From Straminergon stramineum (lineage: Eukaryota; Streptophyta; Bryopsida; Hypnales; Calliergonaceae): a DNA stretch of 64,000 nucleotides. Position 1 is the first letter of the stretch. Each line of letters opens with the position of its first letter. Shown here piece by piece: positions 23,808 to 37,415 of the stretch. Where the stretch lies: the NCBI GenBank assembly GCA_963920665.1, contig OY987264.1, forward strand, positions 34,576,906 through 34,640,905. Direction: 5' to 3'. The notes beneath the pieces were generated by a model. It was not told where the DNA came from, searched no databases, and saw only the letters and a list, made by a program, of their open reading frames with translations. A program made the position numbers and the translations under genes.

Positions 23808-25345
23808 GGGGTTAGGTTTCAAACTACAAGCCTTGAATGCTATCTATGTCAATGGGATCAATGGAACCTCAATGGTATGCTAACTTGCTAACTTGCATTT
23901 GATCATTTACAGGAGTGTAAAGCAATTAATTATTTCCTACGTTATGCTTCAAAGTTGATAAATTTGAAACTATGCCTCCATTGAGGCCACGGGATACAAT
24001 TGAGGAGTATCTTGAAGCAAATCCATGGTAGGAGCTTCACATGGCAACTCCAAGTTTATTGTAGGCATTTTTCAACCCAATAAGTAGGAAATCTACAAGT
24101 CTCTTAAGTCCCAACTTGTCTCATGTATAATATTGCATAGCAATTATAAGCCCAAAAAATGAATCTAAAGGCCAGTTTTTGGATACTATAAGCATCAAAT
24201 CTGCATTGGACAAACTTAGATAGATTTTTAGTTTATGAGGATGTTTGATATGTTGTGTTTTCACTTCATTTTCTATTCCAAATAAATTGTTGGAACTTGG
24301 AGGTTGAATAAGGGTGCACTTTTTGGCTATACTCAATGTAGTGGCCAAGTCCCACTTCCTTGGCACGAAACTCTAAAAAGATCAAATTTGCCATATTGGC
24401 ATTTGGGAGTGATGTGGGGTTGTAGACTCGGGATGTTGTGTGGGAGCCCCAAGTCCCAACTTTCAACTCTCTACCAATCAAATTTGAAAATTCAATGGGA
24501 CTTGGGATATAGAATGAAGTGGCCATGAGGGAACAATATAAACATTGTGCTTCATGAAACTCTTTTGATGAAGGACCTATTGGAAATCCTTCTCGTTTTA
24601 ATCCCTCACAACAACCAATAAATGCAGATTTGACCATTCCAAATTGAATAGAAAAAATTATTATTATGTCTACTAATGCTCAAGATTAAGACACAGTGCC
24701 CTCAAGTATTAGCATGTTATTATCTACAATTAAGATTCACCATCAATTTTGTGTTGCCCCAAACTAGAAAACAAGATGTGTGAGAATTGATGTATCAAAT
24801 CACAATGCGAGAGCAAGGCTCATCATAGAACTTTTTCCACCAAGGAACTCGTAATCCTTCTCCTTCTTCTAAGCCCTTAGATAAACCAAAAATGTTAGAA
24901 TTTTGATGTTATAAATTGAATTATAAAAACTTGATGACATATCTGAGACTACTCTTTAGCCACCTACTTCGAAAGTAATTCTTACCATTGTCTAGCATAC
25001 ACATTGGAAGACAAGATGAGAGGTTTGATAAGCCAAAGTAGAGGGATCAAAGCAATATGGTAATTGCATCTAATTGTGACCTATTTGCAAAACCGTTAAA
25101 TCAAAATTCTTGCATAAAAAATACATCCTATGAACATGAAAGCTTAGGTTCAATGTCGGATATACCTATTTTCATGACTTTGAAAATTCATAGTTTATCC
25201 ATTTTGTATCCAAAAAATGCATGCAAAGAAAATTTAGAATTTCTTTTTGACTTCCAACTAGATCCATCATTACTTTAGATATGCCAATAATGAGAAACCA
25301 AGCTCAAATGCTTCTTTGGTCATGGTGAGGGGCAAATCCCTTATA
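23808..25345. other. Intergenic region 3' of the receptor kinase
   Basis: AT-rich sequence between an LTR-like end and the stop codon of the receptor kinase. A 123-residue minus-strand frame (24,637-24,266) has no recognisable motif and no homologue elsewhere in the window, so I leave it unannotated. The last few hundred bases before 25,345 should hold the 3' UTR of the kinase gene. Confidence 0.45.
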
Positions 25346-28300
25346 TTATTCCCTACTCATCAATGAGGAACTTATTCTTGAGTTTGTTGATGAGTCCATG
25401 AGACCCATGTTAACTTTGCTAGGTCGTAACCTCTCACTTTTATGTTCAAGAACCAAGTTTGCAATTGCCACATCCATGCCACCATGCAACATGGCCATCA
25501 CTGCCTTCATGTCCGGACGTCTCTCTCCTGCATTGTGTACACACAACAAAGCTATGTTGATGATTCTAAGCGCTTCCATCTCTTCTCTTGGTTGAAGCTC
25601 CAATGTCGGGTCTATGAGCTCCTTGATTCTTCCTTCACTATGTAGACTCCATGCCTATTACACCACATCACATTCTTGAATAGTAGTGGAGTCATGCTTT
25701 ACAAGAGCAATGGCAACTAAGAATTACTAAACATGTGAGCATGTGTAGTTGCTTTTAATTTATTGTGAATGTGCAAAAATTGACTAGAATTTGGATAAAA
25801 GTAGAATGGATTTTTCTTTCTATTTAGAAGAAAAGACATGTTGAAATTAAAGAAAAAACTTTGGTTCAAAAATAGAGAGATATTCACTTCAAAAGTAATA
25901 GCTATTGATAGTAGCGTCACCTATAAATGAAGCAAAACACATATTGATGTAGGGTACACAAAATGGTTAGGTCACATAAAGATAGCTAGATATCTGTGTA
26001 ATGGCTTCTTCTACTATGAAGGTTTAAGAAAGCGTTCTTCTGCGATCCATGTTCATAATTGAGACATTTCTTTCTAGGCACGTTGATAATAGGTGCTCAT
26101 ATCTCAGAGAAGGTGATCCTACATCACTGCACATTAAGTGAAATTATATCTCTAAAACACTATCTCATGTGACCTCGAGAATAATTTATTGGCTTAAAGA
26201 GCTCTTTCATCTTCTTCAGATCAATTTTGGAAAACAATACAATGGGTGTTTATATAATTTTTGAAAGATTCATATTTTGGGGGTGATAGGCAAGCATATT
26301 TGTAAGATTTGATGAAAAATGGAAACAAGTCCCCAATGGTTAAATTGTGTTAGTTTCTACATGTTCAACAATTCCTTCCGTCTCAAGTTTTTTAACAAGA
26401 TCAAATAAAAAACCATTAAAAGAATATTCAATAATTTTTCCATTGTAGTTGAGGATACATGGTCAAGCATTTTACACCCTCCATGTGTTTTCTTGGTGAG
26501 AGAAAACTCACCCAATCTGGAAGATAAAAATAGTCCGATTCTGATGATTTGATTTGCATGTTTCTTCTTTTGCTTACTATCTCAAGCAACAAAACGCCAT
26601 AGCTGAAGACATCTACTTTTTCACTCAAATGTCCCAAATGGGCATATTCAGGTGCCAAGTAGCCCCTACATGATGCAAAGTCCACATTTCAATCCAATAT
26701 CCACACCAAACTATATTCCAGTTGTTTCTTCTAGAAGCTTTTGAGAATTTGAAATAAAACATGAATTTGGTTTTCATAGGCAAAGAAAATAGCTCTAACC
26801 TAAAATCTAGTTTGTTGGAGATGGTTCTACGAACCACATTATGTGGATACATTGATAGGTATGGTGCATACTACCTTTGGTGCCTCCTATCAAGGGAGAC
26901 TTTCTCAAGTGAACCATTCTCTTCCAAATTCTGATACCATGTATGATAGAACATATTTCTATATTACTAAATATAAAAGTCAATGTATTCCAAGGCAACT
27001 TCATGTGAATTATATATAATCCGGGTATATTTTAAGGGGGGGGGGTTCATCACCTATATTAGTTCCAATGGCATTATATATTTTTTGTTAATGTAAATTA
27101 CATCTTTGTATGTTTTTACCATGTGGTTCAATACTTATAGGAATGACGCCTATGACTTAGACTTGAACAATAAAACAATTGTAAGAGACACTTTTCCTAT
27201 TTTTCTTGTCATATAATGCATCCTAGAGTATTTTTGAAGCACAACTTTAGATGTAATGATACCATGTAGTTGACTTTTGTAGGGAAGGTTGATTTGACTA
27301 TTTTAAATCTTTTGCAATTTTTTCCCTTATTTTCTACAATTAATTTGGTAGAAAATATGGACCTCATATATATGTCACATTTGTGCTTTAAGGGTTTTGG
27401 AGTACTATTGAGTATCCACTTTCAATAAATTTCAAGTTGAAATTTGGAGAAGATGGTACTGCTAGTAGATTAGAAGCTATGGTATGAAGGAATGTTTAAA
27501 ATAGTTCATTTTGAGTTGTATAGAATTCCACAAAGTGAATTTCAACCTAAATACATTTTGAAACATAGAAAAAATATTTTGGTACCAATTCTTTTGGTAA
27601 GTGACCATTTGCATAGAGTTGTTACAAATGATCAATTTTAAAAACGTCAAAGTATCTATTTTCTTGAGATTTTGTCCTTTTCTAGTTTTCCTACTTCAAG
27701 AATTATTCTATGATACAATCTTCTTAAAGGTCATTACATTGGCCATATGTTGTCTTCTTTTTTAAATTGCGATTCTAATTTTCAAGTACTCCAGAATAAA
27801 ATTACAAGTACTATAAAAATGCAACAAAATTAGTAAGTACTTGTAATTGGCCTAAAAGAGTCCTAATGAGCATTTAAGCATAGTTTGTATTATTCAACTC
27901 TTAGGATTTTTGTTGGGTCATATTGGCAATGGAAAATAGGATTCTATATTCTCCTAAGCACGTGTAAAATGGATGTCATTTGAATAAACTATGAATCTTC
28001 AAAATGACAATTATACATGTTTCTAAAAACAACCCTCTCTTGTTCTCCTATCTAGATAGTGTACACTAGGCAAGAACTATATGGATTGTTTTTAGTAACA
28101 TGGTCAAAATAAAGTCTAGGTTCCTAGCTTAGACCACAAATAAGAGGGAAATGGTACTCACCTAGTGCCTGCCACATGGATGGTCATAATGTGACTCTCT
28201 TCTTGTGGATACAATAAAGCTAAACCAAAATCTGCAATTTTGGGCTCTAAGTTCATGTCAAGCAAGATATTGCAAGCCTTTATGTCCCGATGGATGATCT

Positions 28301-31300
28301 TGGGTTGGGATGCAAAATGCAAGTAATGGATGCCTTCAGCCACTCCATAGCATATGTTCTTACGTAGTAACCAATTATCCATCTTTCCAATGTTCTCTTG
28401 CCCTACACATACAATCTTAGACAAAGTTAATTTTAACTATAGTGCCAATTCTACACAAACATTGTGAGATGCAATAAAACCTCTCTAAAGTAATAACCTC
28501 TTTAAGATAATATTGATTGCCCAGTCCCGACTTGGACCCCATATAAACATCATTAATGCAAATGACTCTCCCTAATGTAATAGCCCCTCTAAGGTAATAT
28601 ACTCAGCAAATCCTGGGCCTGTTACTTCTGAGAGGTTTTATTGGAGCAAAATTGAAGAAATATGATACAATCCAGACTTTGCAATGATTTGAGAGTTGCA
28701 AGTCGTACCAAATAAAAACTGCTCCAGGTCACCATTTTCGACATACTCGTAGACCAGGAGACGTTGGTTTGTCCGAATGCAACATCCTTTCAGTTTCACA
28801 AGGTTGATGTGCTTCACAGCTGCAACGAGAACAATCTCGTTCAGAAAGTCATCCAAGCTTTGTTGAGACTTTGTGTGCAGTTGCTTCACAGCCACCTCAG
28901 ACCCATTGGGTAAAGTTCCCTGCGTGGCCATAAGATGCACGTCAATGAATGTTAATTCCACTAGAAATAAGGATTCGATAAAAGTAGATTGTTTCACAAA
29001 ATTTTGTGCCGAGATTTGACCCCATTATTCATGAGAGGTCTCCCAGTTTAGTCCCAAAGATCGTTCGAAAGCCTTTCAGAAGATCTTGGGAAGCCCTAAT
29101 TACGATCACTGCCACCATCGGACGCCCTTCCTATAGATCATGCACAAGATTCTTGAACAATCTAAAATTCCTGAAACCATCTAACTTTACTAAAGACTTT
29201 GGCGTTGTCAAAAGTACGTGAAACAATGAATTTGGGGTCTCTACTGCCTCCTGAACAGGATAGTTTTCAGTAGTCTTTGTCCAACTGCAAACAGCAAATT
29301 TCAATGTTTCAGCTGTTTCCCAGACCTTGTAAACAGCACCAAAAGCTCCTTGTCCCAATTTCATGCTGAAATTTCTCGTGATTGCTTGCAATTCACTGGA
29401 GGTATATATGGTGGGCTTCACTTCATACTCTGCAAATTCTGCTCTCAGAAGTGACATGAAAACAACAGTGAGCCGACCTACAGATACGAGCAAATCATAA
29501 TGGCAACTATCACAACATTGTACGATGGGGGACGGAGCCTAATAAGTTCTCTTCGACACAATACTTGGTCACTAATGAAATTCCAGCGTCTAGTTTGGTG
29601 AACTTCCGAGCACCTGCAAGATGACATGATTTCTACTCCTGGAAATTCTCTATGGGTTTGAACTTCTCTTACTTTGCTCAGCCCCGAGTAAAAGTTGATA
29701 TCTCTCCTTCCTACTCCGCCAAACCAGCAAACCGTAGACTGAAATGGAAATTGCGAACAACGATCCGCAAATCACAGAGGCAATTATGATGACCTTCTTG
29801 TTACGCCTTGGAACAGGCGCTGCCATACAGGAAATTAAAGAAAATTAAGCATCAGTACAGAAAACGTCAGCAATTCTTTGCTTTGATCCTATAGAGCACA
29901 CATAACCTACTATTCCCTCTCTCAAGATAAATCCGTGGTTTCTAGTGGGATATTGGGTGGGAAACTGTAGGAGTATCACGGATTTTATTTGAGACAAAGA
30001 GAGTATTCATCAGATTGGCGTTTTTAGCGGGCAAAATCTAAGCGAGAAAGGATTGTTATATGTTAGAATAACTGATTTTAGAGCATCAAATATGTGAGAT
30101 TGAAGTGGCTGCCTGGACTCGAGAATCTCTGACAATTTTGAGGTGCTCGTTTCAGAGCTCAAAATTGAATGGGGTCTTTGCTGTAAGTAAGTCTTTTCTA
30201 TGGGCTCTTTGCTGTAAATAAGTCTTTTCTATGGGCTCCAATTGCATTAATCCCTAAAATGTCCAGAGTCTTCTCTAATATTGACAATTTGAGAATAATC
30301 ATTATAAAGTGCTATTTGGAAGAATATTTTGGAATTGATCTACAATTAAAAGTTGTAGATTCTATCCGTACAGTTAGATTCATCAACACTATCACCCATA
30401 ATTTTTTATAAATTTGAAAGGAAATTTCAAAATTCCTTTTAAATTTGATTACAAGAAAATAGTATAATTTTTTGAATAAAATTTGTTGGAATGGATTTGA
30501 AATCAGATTCTCTTCAAACACATAGTATTTTTTTGAAATTTTTGTGTCCTTAAAATCTATGACCTCATATTGGCAAATCCAATTTTGAACTCCATTCAAT
30601 GCAATTTTGGCTTGATGAGCCACTTAACATACTTGCAGATTTGTAATTTTAGAAAAATATGCATTCTAGTAACACCAAATCCAACCATTAGATAGGACAA
30701 CAACTTGATAAAGTATCTCCACAAATTAAGATGATTTTCATCCAAGAAGTAAGGAAGATGAAACTTGAGTTTCAATCTATTCATCATTCAAAAAATGGAT
30801 TTCAAAGCGCTTAGGGGTTAAGTTCCACCAATCTAATGAATACAAACATCCGTCATATGACATTCTCCCTCTGTCCTGCAATACATGTCCACCTTCGTCT
30901 TTTGAGTAGGTCATACGGGGCTTACTTTGTGTCCAATTTTATTTAGGTTCTTCATGGACTCTGTTGATATAAAATTTGGAACCCAACTTTCTGAATTCTG
31001 TTTTTCACAATATGATTTACGAAATTGGTATAAAAAAATTTCAGAAAAAACTGTTGGGCACTTAAATCCGGACAGAGAAAGTAGTAATTTATACTAGAAA
31101 TTGCTCAAAACTCCTAAGAAAGGGCGATTTGCATATAAGTTAGTCAGCAAGTTAAAGTTTCAGCAATCAACACTTACGAGTATCATAGCACTCCGTCTGG
31201 CAAACACAGCGTGTCAAATCGATGTTTGCAGCTCCGGAATTGTCGCAGTATGGATTGCCCGACAAACTGCCATTTCAGGAACCCAATTTAAATTAGTGTC

Positions 31301-34300
31301 AAAGAACTGCCTCATGAGTTTAATCTCTCTAGAGCAATATACAGTCAGATAATCACATCACACACAGCTGATTTGAGGGGTTTTAAAATTTTCAAAATTA
31401 ATTTTTTTTAATAGCTTGCGGGTGTTCAAATCCTATCACTCACTTGAACTTGATGTTACTGAGATCGGCAACTGGGCCAGAGTAGGCGACGTTTCTTATG
31501 TTGTTGTTTGTGAGGGTTACCAGTTGAAGACTTTGACTTCGATTGGGCACAGCCATCATGCTGTTTAAGTCTAGTGTTCCTGTGAGATGGTTGGCATCTA
31601 AAGCCCTGCGGAAAAGGGTTTGTATCGTAAAAAGGGTTAGTATCATATGCAACTGAATTACATGTAACCAAACATTTCTTCAGTGTGACCTACTTGCAAA
31701 ATCTTCCCATCTAGATTCTTGCCTAAAATGTGCAGATTCCATACATGTGAACTTGGTTGATTTTAGGTAGATCTATTTCCAAGACTTTGAAACTCATAGC
31801 TTCATCATACGAGTTCAAAAAATGCATTTTATAAGAATCTACAATCTCCTTTCAGCTATCAACCACACTCAACAAAAGCTTGTTTAGTTCAATGACATGA
31901 ACAACCTCATTGGGACACATTTCAAGTATTGTTACTTTAGACTCAAAATTCTTGTAATACATGTGACAACAACCCAACTATATGTTGGGGCAACCCAATT
32001 AGAGAGGGTTGGGTGTACATAGTTACACCTCTGTTGCACTATGCTTCATAAATTAGTTACACAAATCACTTGCTACTTTGATGTGCTTCAAACTTGAAAG
32101 TGGAGAGAATCGAAGTAAATTTTAGGATACACTTACAAAGTTTGCAAGCTCTTGAAGGCAGCCAAAATAGATGCAGGGGCATCACCAATCAATGAGGCAT
32201 TTTGCAATCTTCTGCACACATCATGATATATAACTCAAGGTGACTACATTGATCATAAGTCATGTAGCAGATACTAAAACATGTTTGAATGGAAATGGGA
32301 TTGTGTAATCTCCCTTCTAAAGAGTTCCATACACACACATTTTGAGTGATTGCGTCAAAATAAATAAAGATTCAAAAAACGATTTGGCTCTTGTACCCAA
32401 AGATCTCTCCACAATTTTATGTCTCCCCAAATCACTCCTAAACATGTTAAAAGAGACGCAAATTATTGGATCCTAAATCCAAAACCAATCTAGAAAGAAT
32501 TCACACGACTAAGGACTACTCGTGAAGTTTGAGGATAGAAGTGACATTCAACACATGAATGATGTCCTTAGGCACCACAGTTTTGAACTTACAGGGTATG
32601 GAGGTTGTTCAGGTCCGCAGTCCAATTCGGGAAAGGCCCAGGGTTGAATCTGTTGAAGCTCAGATCTCTGCACAACTCATTGAATTACAAGTAAGATTCT
32701 CAGCAGCAATCGATTTGGAGTAGGTTCTATTTCATTTCATGATACTGTAGCAGACAAATTGACTTACAGAAACTGCAAACTTGCCAAGGCGGCCAAATTG
32801 GGAATGGAGCCGGTGAAGAGATTGTTTGAAAGATCCATCGTTGTCAATGTGGGAACATCAGTTAATAATTCCGGATTGAGGCTGTCTGTAAACTCGTTAT
32901 GGCTGACATTGCTGATTGCCATCACAAGTAAAGCAAAACATTACTTAGTACCACATTCAACTTTACTCACATGTAGTGACTTATCGTACGTGCACTTAAC
33001 CGGTTACTTTTTTGAAAACGTTGTGAAGAATTGTGTGCAAGATTCATCAGGTAGAATGCACTCACAAGTATTGAAGGGTTTTGTGTCCAGATATTTTTGT
33101 AAGAGGTCCATTGAATCTGTTGCTTGAAAGATCCCTGTACATCACAATTCGTATATTAATTCATCATATCATGAAATGGTCCGATGAACATTACTGCATG
33201 GATTTCTTCTAGTTTCTGCAAATCAGCTAAGTAAGAATACTTGTTTACTTACAAATAAGTCAGAGGTCCTATTACAGGAGTCAGTTCTCCATCCGAGGTA
33301 TAATTGACCAAGAAGGGCATAACGCCAGTGAAATTATTGTGAGAAAAATCCCTGCACGTTTCAAAGTGAAGTTGGCCGTCAACAAACAAGAAATTAGCAT
33401 TCACACTACTGTCAAAATCAATAACCATTCCATAGTGTTCATCACCATGAAGAGTAGGGTAAGGGTAAGAACTCTTACATCGACACCGCTCTGTCCAAAT
33501 AGGCGAAAAGTTCTGGGACCCCCAAATCCCCAGAAAACAAGTTATAAGAAAGGTTGAAAGTTTGCAGGCCTTGAAATGAATCGGTTTCATTTTGTGGAAG
33601 CCCTCCAGTCATCTGGTTTTCACCTAAGTTTCTGTCAAGATGATGCAAACAAAATTTTCATCCTGAAATGATCAAATTAGGTACTCCGAATTTTATTAAT
33701 TCGATACAGAATTAGGCATTAAGTATCTCCACAACTGTCAGAAGAATGTCGTTAAAATTCCTCGACTGTCAAAGACAGATTCCCCCCAAATTGAATCCCC
33801 GACGTGAATACTCGAAATGAACAGTTATTTAACACAATTAGCAAGATTCAAATCCTATTCGCCTTGGTAACTGAAACTTGAAAAACGTAGATTAAGAAAA
33901 CGTAGATCTCTTATGACGAGTTCAGGAAACTGTAAAATAGTAAATATTACATCACAGGGTATGACCCGTTCCTCTTACCTGAGGAATCTGAAGTGCATTT
34001 TGATAAAAAAAACTCACAGGTTCTGAAGAAAGACAAATGATTCGTAACTCCAATTGGGAAACCCCCCAGTGATATTATTTCCATGTAAATCCCTGACAGA
34101 AAAAGTTGTGTTGAGTGACATGTTTCCGAGCAAAGAAGTGGGTACGGTTGCACCATCTAAAGCTGGTTTGTGTGCGTGTGCCTACTCAATTCAATTCACG
34201 AATCAGCAGACAATGAAAATGGAACAATGAGCAATGAAACATGTTACTGCGCTTGTAAAATACTCACAGATTATATAAGCTTAATAAGTTTTGCATTTCA

Positions 34301-36004
34301 ATGGGGAGAGGACCAGTCAAACCAGGATTGTTTGTTAGCGATCTGCACACCATGAAAAAATCAGGCAAATCAGGCAAGCATAATTAGTTCCCGATTTGAA
34401 TTTTTCAACCTTTCATGCTAGTGACACAATTGTCTTTAGTTCTACATTTAGCAATCTAACAGTTCTGGAGCATCCACCAAGTACGACCTAACTTAGTTTT
34501 GAAGAAAAAGACCCAGTTTCATGGTAGGGCCCTTCTCAACTCACAGGGTCACTAAGTTGCTGAGATTTCCAATGCCTGCTGGAATGGTGCCCGAGAGGGA
34601 AGCGTTCGTTAACAACCTGACATGCACGCCAAACGTCCGTTCTGTTGAGTGTCATAAGATGAGAAGAAAGTTTTTGAGCCCACTAGAATGAAGAATCTGC
34701 TACAAGCAGTTCCACTATCCATGCCACACGGACACGTCCAATAAAAAAAAATCAATCACCGCCGTAGAGTCAGCCTCAGGACATTGAAGCCACAGTGTCC
34801 TACTGGGACTACGGCTATTGTTTATCCTGTGAAACCAGTGGTACCATGGAGCACATTCATTGAATCTTTAATCCTTTTAACGACCAAGCAGTCATGATTT
34901 GGCCTCATGTTCAGTTAAGCATTTTAGAGGAGTTCATACACGGACTTATATTTGTCTTGAAAATTATTAATATTAACCAACACCTTCCATGTTCTTCACT
35001 CAATTTTAGGCGTGATAAAAAAGTTTCCACATTTAAATTTTACCTTCCGCAATAGGATCAATCAAAATGGGTCAGAAATGATCTCACTTACAAGCCAACA
35101 ATGTCGAGATCCCAAGCTAAGGCCGAAACGTTGGGCCTGGCGTTGCAAAAGACCCCTCGCCAGGGACTGTCTGGGGAGCACGGCGTCATGCCGTTCGAAA
35201 GGGGGTTCCATCCGGCCAGATTGGTCTGCACATCTGGACTGCTGTTCCATGCGTTCCAAAGCTGCCTCATTGCATACACTGCCATATACAAATTAAAATA
35301 CACAGCAGCTCAATCATCCCGTGCTTGAAAAATGTAGAAGAAGCATTATAAACTCTAAGCAGTATCTCAAAACAGGGGAAACAGAGCAAAGTTAACTACA
35401 CACGGTTTACACAATACTCGTTGCTGTGCACCCAGTGCTGTATCAGGCATTCCCGAATCAGGGAATTAACCTAATTCCTGGCAGACAGAAAGTGCTACCC
35501 TTGATATTCGACAATAAAAAACCCTTGCGAATGTTATTACTTTCTCACCCTGTCCACGCCACTCTACTAGTTTCACGAGTTTAACTACTTGTGCAGACTT
35601 TAATCCACTTCACCATGATTAAAATTCGCTCTAGAGCGCCGAAATTGCGACATACGAGTGCACAAAGCTCTTAAAACTAGGCGTGGACTAGCTAGTGTAC
35701 TGTACATCTAAATTCCCAGACGGGCTTCTGGAAAGCTATGTCAATTTATGAATTAATTGTTGCCAATTTCACGAATTTGGCATTCACAAATAGAACAATT
35801 TTTGTGATAGGCTTCACTGAAAAAGCTGATCTAGTCCAAGATTGAAAAGGCTTGAGGTTTCACAGGGAGCAGGATCTTACAATCAGAGGGGGTGGAAACA
35901 AACGTCCCTGTAGCATTGTCTGAAGCATTACTCTGAGCCTTACTAGCCGAGCTGCTACACAGAATTAGAAATAGCGTACCGACTACAAATCTCATGGTCA
36001 CCAT
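25346..36004 (-). CDS. LRR receptor-like Ser/Thr kinase, 20 exons, 875 aa
   Basis: Exons: 36004-35881, 35278-35092, 34616-34545, 34342-34268, 34092-34018, 33631-33479, 33351-33253, 33134-33066, 32911-32768, 32667-32593, 32211-32137, 31605-31444, 31266-31178, 29819-29673, 29613-29565, 29443-29326, 28919-28709, 28402-28162, 26665-26512, 25654-25346. All join with GT/AG borders and consistent phase to 2628 bases. Signal peptide ~1-25; LRR N-cap (WRGVFC) ~80-90; leucine-rich repeats to ~435, mostly one or two per exon; Cys-rich juxtamembrane ~440-465; transmembrane ~478-500; kinase ~550-820. Kinase motifs: LGQGAFGAV, Lys583 in VAVK, Glu599, HRDIKACN (Asp681, RD type), DFG Asp699, APE. It should sit in the plasma membrane and signal from an extracellular ligand. 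Layout and kinase resemble plant LRR-VIII-type receptors but without a malectin domain. ATG 35,995 (Met4) is an alternative start. Confidence 0.9.
26925..27000 (-). mobile_element. Possible Copia-type LTR end plus primer-binding site
   Basis: On the minus strand an AT-rich stretch ends TTCTATCATACA at 26,940 and is followed at once by TGGTATCAGA, which matches the initiator-tRNA-Met primer-binding site used by many plant Copia elements. No coding sequence follows, so this is at most a relic in intron 18 of the receptor kinase. Confidence 0.35.
28472..28643. mobile_element. 172-bp MITE in intron 17 of the receptor kinase
   Basis: The ends are inverted copies of each other: CAATAAAACCTCTC followed by xxAAGTAA on the left, and the reverse complement of the same on the right, giving a ~24-bp terminal inverted repeat with three mismatches. 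Inner CCTCTxTAAxGTAATA words repeat. No clear target-site duplication was found. It lies wholly inside intron 17 (28,708-28,403), clear of both splice sites. Confidence 0.65.
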
Positions 36005-37415
36005 CACCTTCGCACTCGAATTGGATGAAACAAGTCGGTGTAATTTAACTGGTACGGAATTCTGAACATCAAGTCAACTCTATCAGTGGAGATATCAAAC
36101 AAATAAGGTCAGGCTAGGTGTCAGAAGTTGTGATTCCTCCTGCAAGATTTCACTGTCCGGCAAAACATAATCGCCTTCAAAGCTTGCATTTCGTCACCCT
36201 CTAATAATGAAGTCTCCGAATTGCTGTTGCAGATTTTCTAACTGCACCGACATGCATAAGCCAAATCTAGTTTGAGGTGCCCAGGAGCTTGGAACTAACG
36301 AAAAAAGAAGCTTTACAGTACTAGTAGTCTAAGGACATCGGAGAAATGGTACTCCGTAATTCTGATGAATGCATAGCGAAAGCCAAGGGCGGAGTGCTTT
36401 CCAGCTTCTAGCTACACTTCCGGACTCCACTTGCATACGAACTCGCCTGGCCGAAAAGTCTTTGAGTAAATTCGCTAGAATCTCAGTCACCAGGTCTGCC
36501 TAAATCATGATTCTTATATTCTACACTATATAAATAGTGAAATTAGGCTGCCTAGACAATGTGGTAGCCTTACCCCAAGAAAGATATTTTGCAAGCCATC
36601 AAAGTCAACAAATACTTCTAAAAATATTTTTACTTGTACATTTGGAGGTTCATGAGTCCCAATTACAGCAATATGTAATTTCAAATTAGTTTATTCTTGT
36701 ACACTAACTGTAATTATTTGATTAGTGTCAAATGTCAAGAAATTAGTGAGGGGCAACTTAATTTCACTATTTAGTGTTTTAGTGTAGACTATCTACTTTT
36801 CCCATATATCACATTACTGGTATTGTATATAGGAAGAGCATCATTCTACAGATGTCTTGTGAAGTTCATCTCATCAAAACATTTGGTGACTTTTCAAAAC
36901 AGTGGATGAGATGTTTGTCCAAGCAATCATAAGCTCCTAGCGTGCAGAAGCAAAAAGTATCTCCATCATTGCTAATTCAAGGAATTTTTTGTAGATGGAA
37001 AAGTAGAAAATATTTGATAGAGTTGCATGTTAAGCCTCACAAATATTCAATATTTCCCCTAAGATATAAACTTCCCAAAGCATCCATGTATCCATTCATG
37101 TACAATAGATTTCCTTGGAATTGTCCCTAGACTTCCATTAAAGTGTACTTCAAAAGTGTCATTAAACTATCCCCTTACTTAAATTGCAATTAGTTGATTG
37201 CTGATTTTGTCAAATTTTAGATCTAGTTATATGACTATTTCAATGGTTTAGGCAGCTACCACTTTGAACATTCATAGAAATTACATATCATATCCAAAAT
37301 TCGAATATTTTTGAAAATTTATGAGCTTCATTTATTAATACTACAAAAATATTGTTTTAAGAAAAGGTGCCTCCAACTACAATGAATTGCTTAATTTGAC
37401 GGTTTTGGGTGTTTC
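36005..37415. promoter_or_regulatory. Upstream region of the receptor kinase
   Basis: About 1.4 kb separates the kinase start codon from the end of transposon copy 2. It should contain the promoter and leader. A near-palindromic CACTATATAAATAGTG (36,524-36,539) gives a TATTTATA-type box on the minus strand, ~520 bases upstream of the ATG; this assignment is weak. No gene is seen. The frame at 36,942-37,130 has no supporting feature. Confidence 0.4.

Noticed and set aside
24266..24637. 123-residue minus-strand ORF as a gene
   Set aside because: No motif, no homologue in the window, and no convincing splice or promoter context.
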